NCBI RefSeq assembly: GCF_900163695.1
Contig: NZ_FUIC01000023.1
Coordinates: forward strand, 1-35,894
DNA length: 35,894 nt
Source: Gulosibacter sp. 10
GTDB taxonomy: Bacteria > Actinomycetota > Actinomycetes > Actinomycetales > Microbacteriaceae
Direction of reading: 5' to 3'
Shown: piece after piece, positions 1 through 7,670 of the stretch
Layout: every line of letters starts with the position of its first letter
Numbering within the stretch: the stretch's first letter is position 1
Program-made: the position numbers and the translations under genes
The notes under the pieces: model-generated
Databases searched by the model: none
What the model saw: the letters and a program-made list of their open reading frames with translations, nothing else
What the model was told of the DNA's origin: nothing

Positions 1-1470
1 CGACCATTCGCGGCCAAGATTCGGAGGTACGGAGGTGGAGGAGGGGGCGGTCGTTACGCGGCTTCGTCGATCGAGCGTCAGCGCGCCACCGATGCGCGTC
101 GCGAGCGCCGCGAACGGCATGAGGTGCATCAGGTTCGCCGCCGAGAGCACCGCCACGTCGCCGCTGCCTCCGGAGTCGGCCATGACGAAGCCCGGAATCA
201 CCGCGGCCTCGACGAAGTGGAACTTCAGCAGATAGCCGAGGACTCCGGCCACGAGCCCCGAGACGAGCACCGTCACCACCACCAGCAGCAGGAAGATCGG
301 GTCGGCCACCGCCTCGATGACCTCGTCGAGGTTGATGTACGCGATCGAGACGCCCACGAGCAGCGCCGGCACGAAGTAGGTGGTCATGAGGTCGCCCCAC
401 TCGCTGGCCGCCTCCTCCAGCTCGTCCGGGAACAGGTTGAAGATCTTCAGCACCGCGGCCGCGATGATGAGCCACGCGAACGTGTGCAGCAGCGGCATGT
501 ACCCGTTGAGGATGCTCGCCAGCGTGTAGAGCACCGCCGTGATCAGCAGCCCCTTGCCGAGGCTGAGGAAGGTCGCCTGCGCCTTCTTCTTCGGCGCGGT
601 GAGCCCGCCGTCCCGGTCCTCGATGCGCATGAGCTGGCCGTTGCCGTAGAAGCCCCGGAAGAGGTTCGGCCTGGCGCTGCCGACGCCCTTGAAGATGCCC
701 GCGAAGAGGATGCACACGCCGTTGGCCAGCGCCGTGACGGCCACGAGCTGGCCGAAGTACACGCCCACGTCGCTGCCCGTCTCGGCCGCGTACATCTCCG
801 ACATCGGGATGGCGCCCACGCCGATGCCGCCGGCCATCGCGGGCGCGGCGATCATGAGGACGCTGTCGATGAATCCCCGGCCGAGCAGCGCCCCGATCGC
901 GCCGATCACGACGAAGGTGAGGACGATGCATCCCGCCAGCGGCACGATGAAGCGGGGCCCGGCCTTGATGAGGAGCTTGCGCGGCATGCCGAGCACGGCA
1001 CCGGTGATGATCGCCGCGACGATGAAGTCGAGGAAGCCGATGTCGTCCATGAACGTCGACACCGTCTCGGTCACCACGTCCGGCATCGCGCCGAAGAAGA
1101 TGAGCGCCGAGGGCACGAACGTGCACAGGAGCGTCGCGAGCCCGTAGTCGCGCACCACCGGGATCATCGATCCGATCCACGTCAGCAGCCCGCCCAGGAG
1201 CAGCGTCGCGGTGAAGCCGCCGAGCAGCCCCTCCGGGAAGAACCCCGTGTAGACGGCCACGAGGCCGGTCGCGAACACCGCGGCGAACCACAGGATGGGC
1301 ATGTCGTTGATGCGGCGCCACGTGTACCGCTTCTTCTGCGTGGCGATCGCGGGGTTGCGAACCGCGATGTGGTCGGTGCGCGTCGGCTCCGGCGCGCTCC
1401 GGTCTCGGCCCTCGCCGCCGCCCGCCTCCGTGGCGGGCTGCGAGGGCGTCCTCTCGTCTGATGACATCAT
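1..1470 (-). CDS. 2-hydroxycarboxylate (citrate/malate-type) transporter, 3' end off window
   Basis: Secondary transporter of the 2-hydroxycarboxylate transporter family (CitS/MaeP/CimH type), expected in the membrane to import a hydroxy di- or tricarboxylate with Na+ or H+. I translated it by hand from the ATG at 1470 (or the next codon, also ATG) and found no stop down to base 1, giving at least 490 residues. After a hydrophilic N-terminal tail of about 45 residues come many hydrophobic segments. The two re-entrant-loop signatures are visible: AGGIGVGAIPMSEMY, and near the C-terminus SGGSGDVAVLSAAN followed by LMPFAALATRIGG with the family arginine. A GAAAGGACA-like ribosome site precedes the start. 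It is third in an operon behind two dehydrogenases, 57 bp after the previous stop. Odd: after GGALTL the frame continues with polar, non-family sequence instead of a last hydrophobic stretch and stop. Substrate is inferred from neighbours only. Confidence 0.85.
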   Translation of the reverse strand, partial: MMSSDERTPSQPATEAGGGEGRDRSAPEPTRTDHIAVRNPAIATQKKRYTWRRINDMPILWFAAVFATGLVAVYTGFFPEGLLGGFTATLLLGGLLTWIGSMIPVVRDYGLATLLCTFVPSALIFFGAMPDVVTETVSTFMDDIGFLDFIVAAIITGAVLGMPRKLLIKAGPRFIVPLAGCIVLTFVVIGAIGALLGRGFIDSVLMIAAPAMAGGIGVGAIPMSEMYAAETGSDVGVYFGQLVAVTALANGVCILFAGIFKGVGSARPNLFRGFYGNGQLMRIEDRDGGLTAPKKKAQATFLSLGKGLLITAVLYTLASILNGYMPLLHTFAWLIIAAAVLKIFNLFPDELEEAASEWGDLMTTYFVPALLVGVSIAYINLDEVIEAVADPIFLLLVVVTVLVSGLVAGVLGYLLKFHFVEAAVIPGFVMADSGGSGDVAVLSAANLMHLMPFAALATRIGGALTLDRRSRVTTAPSSTSVPPNLGREWS

Positions 1471-1527
1471 TGTCCTTTCGATCTGATGCGTCGCCGCGGC
1501 GGGCGCGGGATGCGATGGGTTGCCGGG

Positions 1528-2508
1528 CTATTCCGCGTCGATGCGGCGCACCCGGGTGATCACGCCGCTGGGCTCTTCGCCGTCGAGCACCGCGTGGATG
1601 TTCCGCCACACCGTGGCGATCCTGCGCTGCACGTTCTCCCAGCCGACCCCGGCCATGTGCGGGGTGCACACTGCGTTGGGCAGGCTCAGCAGCTCGCTCG
1701 CGGTGTCCAGCGGCTCGCGGGCGTAGACGTCGAGCCCGGCGCCGGCGATGCGGCCCTCGCGCAGCGCCTCGATGAGCGCGGTCTCGTCGAGCACCTCGCC
1801 GCGCCCGACGTTGACGAGCACGCCGCTCGGCTTCATCAGGGCGAGCTGCTCGCGGCCGATCAGCCCGGCCGAGCCGTCGTTCAGGGGGAGGCTCAGGCAG
1901 ACGACGTCCGCGCGGCTCATGAGCTCGTCGAGCGGCACCGGGGCGGCGGGGATGAGCTCCGCGACCGTCATCGGGATCTCGGCGCGGTCGTAGTAGATCA
2001 CCTGGGCGCCGAAGCCCTGGCTCACGATCCGGCCGATCCAGCGGCCGATGTTCCCGAGGCCCACGATGCCCACCGTCTTGCCGTAGAGCTCGCCGTAGGA
2101 GGTCTCGTCGAGGTCGGGGCGCCACTTGCCCTCGCGCAGGAGCCGCATCGAGGCGGGGATGCGCCGCAGCACCGTCAGCAGCAGCGTGATCGCGTGCTCG
2201 CCCACCGAGATCGAGTGGGTCTTCATCTGGGCCACGGGGATGCCGAGCTCGTCGAGCGTCTCGAGCGGGAGCTGGCCGTAGCCGGAGCTCATGTACTGCA
2301 CGAACTTCGCGCGCTTCGCGGCCCGGAACACCGCCTCGGGCACCTCGACGCCCGAGACGACGAAGTCGGCGTCGGCCGCCTCGCGGATCATCTCGGCCTC
2401 GGTGGCCTCCGGGGGCAGCACGGTGAGGGAGAAGCCCTCGGGGGTCGCGGCCCGCAGGCCGTCGATGTAGTCGGAGAGGGGGTTGAGGAAGAGGACCTTG
2501 TAGGTCAT
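1528..2508 (-). CDS. D-2-hydroxyacid dehydrogenase (NAD-dependent)
   Basis: Cytoplasmic dehydrogenase of the D-isomer-specific 2-hydroxyacid family (326 aa, normal length), interconverting a 2-oxoacid and a D-2-hydroxyacid with NAD(P)H. The Rossmann motif GLGNIG is at residues 150-155. The catalytic triad of the family is intact: Arg236 in NVGRG, Glu265 in AREPL and His284 in TPHMAG. ATG start at 2508 with GAGAAAG upstream. It lies 63 bp after the isocitrate/tartrate-type dehydrogenase and 57 bp before the transporter, all in one direction, so one operon. If the upstream enzyme makes hydroxypyruvate from tartrate, this enzyme would be the hydroxypyruvate reductase making glycerate; that is inference. 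Glyoxylate reductase or a malate-like substrate is equally compatible with the sequence. Confidence 0.9.
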   Translation of the reverse strand: MTYKVLFLNPLSDYIDGLRAATPEGFSLTVLPPEATEAEMIREAADADFVVSGVEVPEAVFRAAKRAKFVQYMSSGYGQLPLETLDELGIPVAQMKTHSISVGEHAITLLLTVLRRIPASMRLLREGKWRPDLDETSYGELYGKTVGIVGLGNIGRWIGRIVSQGFGAQVIYYDRAEIPMTVAELIPAAPVPLDELMSRADVVCLSLPLNDGSAGLIGREQLALMKPSGVLVNVGRGEVLDETALIEALREGRIAGAGLDVYAREPLDTASELLSLPNAVCTPHMAGVGWENVQRRIATVWRNIHAVLDGEEPSGVITRVRRIDAE

Positions 2509-2571
2509 GGATGCACGGCTTTCTCGCGGTGGATGGGATGGTCTGGGGCGCCCCGCGGGGCGCCGGCCCGG

Positions 2572-3651
2572 TCAGGCCAGGGCGTCGATCACGGCGTCGG
2601 CGACCTCGCGGGTGCCGGCCTCGCCGCCCAGGTCGCGGGGGCGCGTGGTCCCCGCGGCGAGCATCGTCTCCACCGCGCTCTGGATGCGCTGCGCGACGGC
2701 CGTGGCCGTCTCGTCCGCGTGCTGCTCGCCGAGCCACTCCAGCATCATCGCGGCCGACAGGATCATCGCCGTGGGATTGGCGACGCCCTGCCCCGCGATG
2801 TCGGGGGCGCTGCCGTGCGAGGGCTGGAACACCCCGTGGTCGAGGCTGACGTCTGCGGAGGGCGCGATGCCGAGGCCGCCGGCGATGCCCGCCGCGATCT
2901 CCGAGGTGATGTCGCCGAAGATGTTCTCGGTGACGATGACGTCGTAGCGCGCCGGGTCGGTGACCATGTACATCGACCCCACGTCGATGTAGTGCTTGGC
3001 GCTGCCGATGTCGTCGTTCGCCGCCGCGACCTCGTCGAACACCTTCTCCATGAGCACGTTGCTGCGCAGCGCGTTCGACTTGTGCAGCAGCGTCACGTGC
3101 CCGGGCGTGCCCCGCTTGCGGCGCGCGCGGGCCTGCGAGAACGCCACGTCGAAGAGCTTCTCGCACGTGGCCCGCGTGATGGTCATGCGATCGGTGGCCG
3201 TCTCATCGCTCGGCTCGTGCGCATCGCCGAGGCCCGCGAACATGCCCTCCGAGGTCTCCCGGATCACGAGCATGTCGACGTCGCGGGAGGTGAGCGGCCC
3301 CTCCACGCCCTCGAAGAGCCGCACGGGGCGGAGGCTCGCGAAGAGCCCGTAGTGCGCGCGCATCTCGACCTGGGCGCCCAGCTCGAGCCCCTCGGGGCCG
3401 CGCACGTCGGGCAGCCCCATGGCGCCGAACAGCACCGCGTCGAAGCGCTCGCCGATCTCGTCCATGTCCGCCGCGGTGATCTTCCTGCCGGTGCGCCGGT
3501 AGAGCTCCGCGCTGAAGTCGTAGGGCGTGCAGGCGAGGGCGATGCCGTAGCGCCGCTCGCACTCCTCGAGCACGGCCAGTGCGGCATCGACGACCTCGGG
3601 GCCGATGCCGTCCCCGGGGATCACCGCGATTTCATAAGGCGTCTTCGCCAT
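2572..3651 (-). CDS. Isocitrate/isopropylmalate-family dehydrogenase, tartrate/D-malate-type
   Basis: NAD- and Mg2+/Mn2+-dependent oxidative decarboxylase of the beta-decarboxylating dehydrogenase family (359 aa). Seen: IPGDGIGPEV at residues 11-20, substrate arginines in LRPVR (107-111), the RETSEG motif (131-136), catalytic Lys191 in HKSN, Asp223 in YIDVGSM, and NIFGDITSE (243-251) followed by the adenine-binding SHGSAPDIAG (278-287). RETSEG resembles the RENTEG of tartrate, D-malate and isocitrate enzymes rather than the RELTGG of true LeuB, so I favour a catabolic role. The last metal-ligand Asp of the GDxxSD motif is Glu251 here. I chose the ATG at 3651, not a longer ORF to 3702, because AAAGGAG sits 7 nt upstream. 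First gene of the three-gene operon, divergent from an IclR-type regulator. Confidence 0.85.
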   Translation of the reverse strand: MAKTPYEIAVIPGDGIGPEVVDAALAVLEECERRYGIALACTPYDFSAELYRRTGRKITAADMDEIGERFDAVLFGAMGLPDVRGPEGLELGAQVEMRAHYGLFASLRPVRLFEGVEGPLTSRDVDMLVIRETSEGMFAGLGDAHEPSDETATDRMTITRATCEKLFDVAFSQARARRKRGTPGHVTLLHKSNALRSNVLMEKVFDEVAAANDDIGSAKHYIDVGSMYMVTDPARYDVIVTENIFGDITSEIAAGIAGGLGIAPSADVSLDHGVFQPSHGSAPDIAGQGVANPTAMILSAAMMLEWLGEQHADETATAVAQRIQSAVETMLAAGTTRPRDLGGEAGTREVADAVIDALA

Positions 3652-3897
3652 TCCTCTGCTCCTTTGCATGCAGCACCATCGTGTGCCCAGGGAAGCTAGC
3701 AACGCCGCGAACCGGAATCCACGGTTCGGCAGATTTTTCCTACATTATGGGAAGCATGTTTCCCGCCCAGATCAATGTCAATCGTCGGACTTCCCTGCAA
3801 TGTCAACGGAGTTCGCAGATATCACCGGGTCGAGATCGTCGCCTTCGCTCGCCGCTCGACGGTTGATCTTCCCGAATAATGGGATTACGCTCCGAGC
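3652..3897. promoter_or_regulatory. Divergent promoter/operator region between dehydrogenase operon and IclR gene
   Basis: This 246-bp intergenic region is visibly less GC-rich than its flanks. It holds three dyads: CGAACCG-N7-CGGTTCG at 3708-3728; GGGAA-N-CATG-N-TTCCC at 3749-3764, a 16-bp palindrome of the GGAA/TTCC kind that IclR-type proteins use; and TCCC-N7-GGGA at 3870-3884. The third lies between a possible -35 (TTGATC, 3863-3868) and -10 (TACGCT, 3886-3891) of the IclR gene, so it could mediate autoregulation. The -10 ends 6 nt before the ATG at 3898, which fits a leaderless transcript. Confidence 0.6.
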
Positions 3898-4539
3898 ATG
3901 ACGAGAACGGTGTCGGAGGTCGGGGTGCTCGACAAGGCGATGGCCATCGTCGACGTGGTCGAGTTCCAGCCCATGACCGCGAGCGCTATCGCGCGACGGC
4001 TCGGCACGAGCGTGTCGACCACGCATCGGCTGGCCTCCTCGATGGTGACGCACGGCCTGCTGCAGCGCGACGGCGCGGGGGTCTACAGCCTCGGTCTGCG
4101 GTTCGACAGCGGCCGGCTCGCCCTCGCCGCCAGGCCGCTGCTCACGGCGCTGCGCGACAAGACCGCGGAGACCACGCAGTTCTGGGTGCGCCGCGGCGAT
4201 CTCCGGCTCTGCCTCGAGTCGGTCGAGACGCCGCACGAGCTGCGCGTAACGCTCGCCACGGGCACGACGCTGCCGCTGAGTGACGGGGGCTCCGCCGCCC
4301 GGGTGCTGCTGGGCGAGACCCGCCGCCCCGGCGCGGAGGATCTGCCCTGGATCGAGAGCATCTCGCAGCGCACGGTCGGCGTCTGCTCCGTCAGCGCCCC
4401 GGTGGACGTCGACGGCCGCATCATCGGCGCGATCTGCCTCGCCGCCCCGGTGCCGAGGGTCGCCACGACGCTGGGTGAGGAGTGGGGTCGCACGCTCGCG
4501 GCCGCGGCCCGCGCGCTCGGCGAGCGGCTCGCGCTGTAA
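3898..4539 (+). CDS. IclR-family transcriptional regulator
   Basis: DNA-binding regulator, 213 aa, somewhat shorter than the usual ~250 of the IclR family. The N-terminal winged helix-turn-helix is residues ~5-60, with ASAIARRLGTSVSTTHRLASSM as its core (read in two parts: helix 2 ASAIARRLG and recognition helix SVSTTHRLASSM). The rest is a compact effector-binding domain ending in the typical VSAPVDVDGRIIGAICLAAP strand pattern. It is transcribed away from the dehydrogenase/transporter operon and probably controls it through the palindromes at 3708-3764. No Shine-Dalgarno sequence is apparent; a TACGCT box 6 nt upstream of the ATG suggests leaderless translation. The effector is not readable from sequence; a hydroxy-dicarboxylate is likely by context. 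Confidence 0.85.
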   Translation: MTRTVSEVGVLDKAMAIVDVVEFQPMTASAIARRLGTSVSTTHRLASSMVTHGLLQRDGAGVYSLGLRFDSGRLALAARPLLTALRDKTAETTQFWVRRGDLRLCLESVETPHELRVTLATGTTLPLSDGGSAARVLLGETRRPGAEDLPWIESISQRTVGVCSVSAPVDVDGRIIGAICLAAPVPRVATTLGEEWGRTLAAAARALGERLAL

Positions 4540-4670
4540 CCGCGGGTCGCCGGATGAGGCGGCCCGTTTCGCGACACGTGCCGAGGAGGAGGGCGGGCAC
4601 CGTAGAATGGGAGGCACAGCCCTTCGCGCATTCATGGCTCGTGCGAATCGGCATCAGTGGAGGATGAGAC

Positions 4671-5054
4671 ATGACGACAGTGCGCACCCGTGAGTCCGGA
4701 CAGCTCGAGGCCGAGATCCTGCGCATCCTCAGGACTCAGGAGGCACCGCTGAGCGCCCGTGAGATCCGCGCTGCCGTCGTTGGACGCCAGCCCGCCTATA
4801 CGACCGTGATGACGGCGCTAGGCCGGCTCGAGAAGAAGGGCGAAGTCGTCCGGGCCGCAGAATCGCCCAGGAAGGTCCGCTTCCGCGCCGCGCATTCGGG
4901 TGACGAGCACGCGAGCAGGACGATGCTCTCGGCGCTCGAGGAGTCAGGCGACCGCGAAGCCGCACTGCTGCGGTTCGCGGGACATCTCACCGACGAGGAC
5001 GCCGAACTGCTCCGGGAGGCGATCCGACCGCGCCGCCGTGGAAAAGCGGGCTAG
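4671..5054 (+). CDS. BlaI/MecI/CopY-family transcriptional repressor
   Basis: Penicillinase-repressor-family winged-helix protein (127 aa, full length for the family). The DNA-binding part is residues ~8-75, with LSAREIRAAVVG then AYTTVMTALGRLEKKG typical of BlaI recognition helices; the C-terminal ~50 residues form the helical dimerisation region. There is no CxC pair of the kind that lets CopY bind copper, so it probably does not sense metal itself. GGAGG lies 8 nt before the ATG. Only 3 nt separate its stop from the M56 protease gene, the classical BlaI/BlaR-like pairing in which the protease inactivates the repressor. I see no TACA/TGTA dyad directly upstream, but perfect ones occur at 9078-9139 between copper genes, which are its likely targets (inference). 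Confidence 0.88.
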   Translation: MTTVRTRESGQLEAEILRILRTQEAPLSAREIRAAVVGRQPAYTTVMTALGRLEKKGEVVRAAESPRKVRFRAAHSGDEHASRTMLSALEESGDREAALLRFAGHLTDEDAELLREAIRPRRRGKAG

Positions 5055-5057
5055 CCC

Positions 5058-5864
5058 GTGACGGCGATCATCGGCTTCCTCCTCGCGGCGGTCGTCTGTC
5101 TCATCGGCGCTCCCGCAGTGCTCGCCGGCGGGCACTGGCAGGTGCGCCGCCCGCAGCTGGCCCTGGCACTGTGGTGGGGGGCGGTCCTGTGCGGATGTCT
5201 CTGCGCCGCCGCTTCCATCGTTGCCAGCGTCGTGGTGGGCCTTCTCGCCTCCAGGGCCGGCTCCTGGAGCGAGGCGATCTTCCTCACGATGCTTCCCTGG
5301 TTCAGCCTCGGCGCAGTGGGGGCGGTCATCGCGCTCATCGCCGTCTCGGCGGAACCCCTGGGGGAATCGCATCGGCGTGCCGCGCAGACGGTCGCGCCTA
5401 TCGCGATCTCGCGCGAGGACCGCGGTGCCTTCACCCTGGTGCGCTTCGGCTCGGATGAGCCCACGGCCTGTGCGATCCCGGGCCGATCGCCGGAGATCCT
5501 CATCTCGACCGCCCTCGAGGAGGCGTTGACCACTGCACAGCTGCGCGCAGTGGTCGCGCACGAGTACGCTCACCTTCGGCACCGCCACGGCTGGGCGGTG
5601 CGGGCGGCGGAGATCAACGCGCTCTGCCTGCCGCGGGCGCTGCCGGCCGGCCGACGGCTGCGGAAGGCGACGCTGCTGCTCATCGAGCTGATCGCGGACG
5701 ATATCGCGGCTAAGCAGGCCGGGCCCGCCAATCTCGCGAATGCGCTCGTCCGAATCGGCCGGATCACCGCCGATCCCACCCTCGACTTGCGGGCAGAGCG
5801 GATGACGCTGCGCCGGTGGCCCGTCGCCTCGCGCCGCCGGGTACCCGAGCCGGTTCGGATCTGA
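5058..5864 (+). CDS. M56-family membrane metalloprotease (BlaR1/MecR1-like protease core)
   Basis: Membrane zinc protease, 268 aa with GTG start. Hydrophobic segments occur at residues ~1-25, 38-66 and 74-98. The zinc site is HEYAH (His168, Glu169, His172) in VVAHEYAHLRHRHGW, and the likely third ligand follows in LLIELIADD around Glu210. No C-terminal penicillin-binding sensor domain is present, so it is not a beta-lactam receptor; it is a short stand-alone M56 protein as commonly paired with BlaI in actinobacteria. Translationally adjacent to the BlaI gene. Likely role: signal-dependent proteolysis of the neighbouring repressor. The signal is unknown, and copper stress is inferred from the adjoining genes. 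It converges on the CopC-CopD gene with 45 bp between them. Confidence 0.85.
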   Translation: MTAIIGFLLAAVVCLIGAPAVLAGGHWQVRRPQLALALWWGAVLCGCLCAAASIVASVVVGLLASRAGSWSEAIFLTMLPWFSLGAVGAVIALIAVSAEPLGESHRRAAQTVAPIAISREDRGAFTLVRFGSDEPTACAIPGRSPEILISTALEEALTTAQLRAVVAHEYAHLRHRHGWAVRAAEINALCLPRALPAGRRLRKATLLLIELIADDIAAKQAGPANLANALVRIGRITADPTLDLRAERMTLRRWPVASRRRVPEPVRI

Positions 5865-5874
5865 TCCGGACCGG
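5850..5874. terminator. Near-perfect dyad between convergent M56 and CopC-CopD genes
   Basis: CCGGTTCGGATC and GATCCGGACCGG face each other around a central T, with a single G-T wobble. The dyad straddles the stop codon of the M56 gene and lies between two convergent genes, so it may terminate both transcripts. There is no T-tract, as is common in high-GC actinobacteria. Confidence 0.45.
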
Positions 5875-5909
5875 ATCTGACTTGGACCGGAACCGAGCCG
5901 GAACCCGAG

Positions 5910-7670
5910 TCAGGCGATGGGGACGCTGATCAGGGCGATCGGCTGCGCATACGTCGAGACCCGCGCGGTGATCTCGATCTGCCATTCCCCGGCAACGGGC
6001 AGCGTGAGCTGCGCCCGGTAGTCGCCCGATTGCGGGTCCAGCACGACCTCCGCCGGCAGCGGTCCGAGCCCCTGCTCGGGCAGCCGCGCGGACACCTGCA
6101 CCTCCTCCGAGCGAAGCGGCTCGCCCTCGTACTCGAGCGAGAATGTCAGCGTGTTCTCCCCCGCGAAAGCGGGCCCGAGTATGCCGTCGACGAGCAGTCC
6201 CTGCGATTCCGCCCGAACCTCCAGCTCCTGCGGGGCCGTCGGCTGCGCCTCGGCGGTGTGATGCTGGTGGTCCGGACTCGCGTTGCTGAGGTAACCGGTG
6301 ATCGCGACGATGGTGACGATGAGCGCCGCTTCATAGGCGAGCAGACGTCGGAGGCCGGCCCAGCGCATCCGGGTCGTGGGCTTCGCGGCGATCTGCGGCA
6401 GCAGCCGCTTCCGATTCCAGGCGCCCAGCAGCACCACCGCGAGCACGATGCCCAGCTTGATCAGCAGCGTCCGGCCGTATCCGGTTTCGAGCAGCTGCGA
6501 CGGCTCATCGAGGATCAGCAGCGTCATGACCGTGCCGCTGACCGCGAGCAGCACCACGCTCCACAGCGCGTAGCGGGAGAAGCGGGATGTGGTCTCGATC
6601 GCCTCCCGCACGCGGTCGGCGCCGTCCTCGGCGCCGGGATGCACCGATCCGAGCGAGCGCAGCAGCCCGATGACCCCGCCGGTCCAGAACGCGGCGGCGA
6701 GCAGATGCCCGATATCGGCGGCGACGATCAGCCAGCCGGGCTCGCGCGTCTGCGTGTGCCCCACCAGCACCGGCATCGAGACGGCGACGGCGGCGAACGC
6801 CACGGTCAGCGACGCGCGAGCCGACGCGCGTCGCCCCGACGCATCGCAGCTCTGGGCGCCGTCACCACGGCGGCTCAGCGCCAAAGCGATACCGCCGGCG
6901 AGCAGCACGATCCCCGCCACGATGAGCGGCTGCGACTGCACCGCCCCGAGCCAGCCGCTCACTGCGCCGACAGCAGCCAGGGGTTCCCCCACGATCCGCA
7001 GCGCCGAGGCGGGGATGAGCAGCAACGAGGCGACCGCGCCGACACCGAAGGAAAGCAGCCAGGCGCGGCGGTACCATCGCCTGCCGCCGCCTCCTCCCCG
7101 ACGGACGAGGCGGTCGAAGCACAGCAGCCCCGCGAAGACGAGCAGGCCAAGATACTGCAGGGCGGTAAGGATGACCACCGCGGATTCCGTCGAGGCCGGC
7201 GTCGCGCTGTCCAGCGGAACGGTTGTGCCGCCCGAGCTCGAGGGCTCGCCGAGATGGAACACGATCGCGCCGTCGACGGGATGCCCGTCGGCGGACACCA
7301 CTCGATAGCTCAGCGTGTAGGTGCCTCGGTCAAGCTCTGTCGGCAGGGTGATCAGCACGGACTGGTCGCTCGTGCTCGCATCCAGCAGGATGGGCTCGCC
7401 GTCACCGGGAAAGAGGCGGATCGCGCCGTCGATGAGCTGAACCGACTCGTTGAAGCGCAGCTCAGCGGCCTCGGGCAGTTCCTCGATCACCTCGCCGTCG
7501 GCAGGGCTCGTGCTCAGAAGCACGGCGTGCGCGGAGGTCGGCTGCACCGCAAGGCTCAGCGCCAGTGCGCAGCCGAGGATCGCCGCGAGCATGAGCCGCC
7601 AGGCCTGCGCTCGGCGAACCGGCAGCCTCCGCACCAGCGCGCGCCTCTTTCCCGTGACGGCAGCGGTCAT
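5910..7670 (-). CDS. Copper resistance protein: CopC domain fused to CopD membrane domain
   Basis: 586-aa copper-handling protein. A signal/anchor (residues ~22-47) is followed by a mature N-terminus starting with His48 in SAHAVLLSTSPADG, the copper-binding hallmark of CopC, and by SADGHPVDGAIVFHLG (~126-141) closing the CopC beta domain. From ~165 to ~450 come about eight membrane segments of the CopD type. The C-terminus (~475-586) is an extra extracytoplasmic beta domain resembling FixH/YtkA-like modules. It probably binds copper outside the membrane and passes it inward. ATG at 7670 overlaps the YcnI stop by four bases (ATGA), so the genes are translationally coupled. Last gene of the minus-strand copper operon. 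Confidence 0.88.
   Translation of the reverse strand: MTAAVTGKRRALVRRLPVRRAQAWRLMLAAILGCALALSLAVQPTSAHAVLLSTSPADGEVIEELPEAAELRFNESVQLIDGAIRLFPGDGEPILLDASTSDQSVLITLPTELDRGTYTLSYRVVSADGHPVDGAIVFHLGEPSSSGGTTVPLDSATPASTESAVVILTALQYLGLLVFAGLLCFDRLVRRGGGGGRRWYRRAWLLSFGVGAVASLLLIPASALRIVGEPLAAVGAVSGWLGAVQSQPLIVAGIVLLAGGIALALSRRGDGAQSCDASGRRASARASLTVAFAAVAVSMPVLVGHTQTREPGWLIVAADIGHLLAAAFWTGGVIGLLRSLGSVHPGAEDGADRVREAIETTSRFSRYALWSVVLLAVSGTVMTLLILDEPSQLLETGYGRTLLIKLGIVLAVVLLGAWNRKRLLPQIAAKPTTRMRWAGLRRLLAYEAALIVTIVAITGYLSNASPDHQHHTAEAQPTAPQELEVRAESQGLLVDGILGPAFAGENTLTFSLEYEGEPLRSEEVQVSARLPEQGLGPLPAEVVLDPQSGDYRAQLTLPVAGEWQIEITARVSTYAQPIALISVPIA

Noticed and set aside
124-1461. Long plus-strand open frame opposite the transporter gene
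   Set aside because: Translation is Arg/His/Glu/Asp rich without any fold signature; it is the usual antisense shadow in high-GC DNA, while the minus frame gives a clear transporter.
1486-3699. 737-codon plus-strand frame spanning two dehydrogenase genes
   Set aside because: Antisense to two well-supported enzymes and of His/Arg/Ala/Asp-rich shadow composition.
5058-5864. Beta-lactam sensor BlaR1/MecR1
   Set aside because: The C-terminal penicillin-binding domain is missing and no beta-lactamase gene is near.
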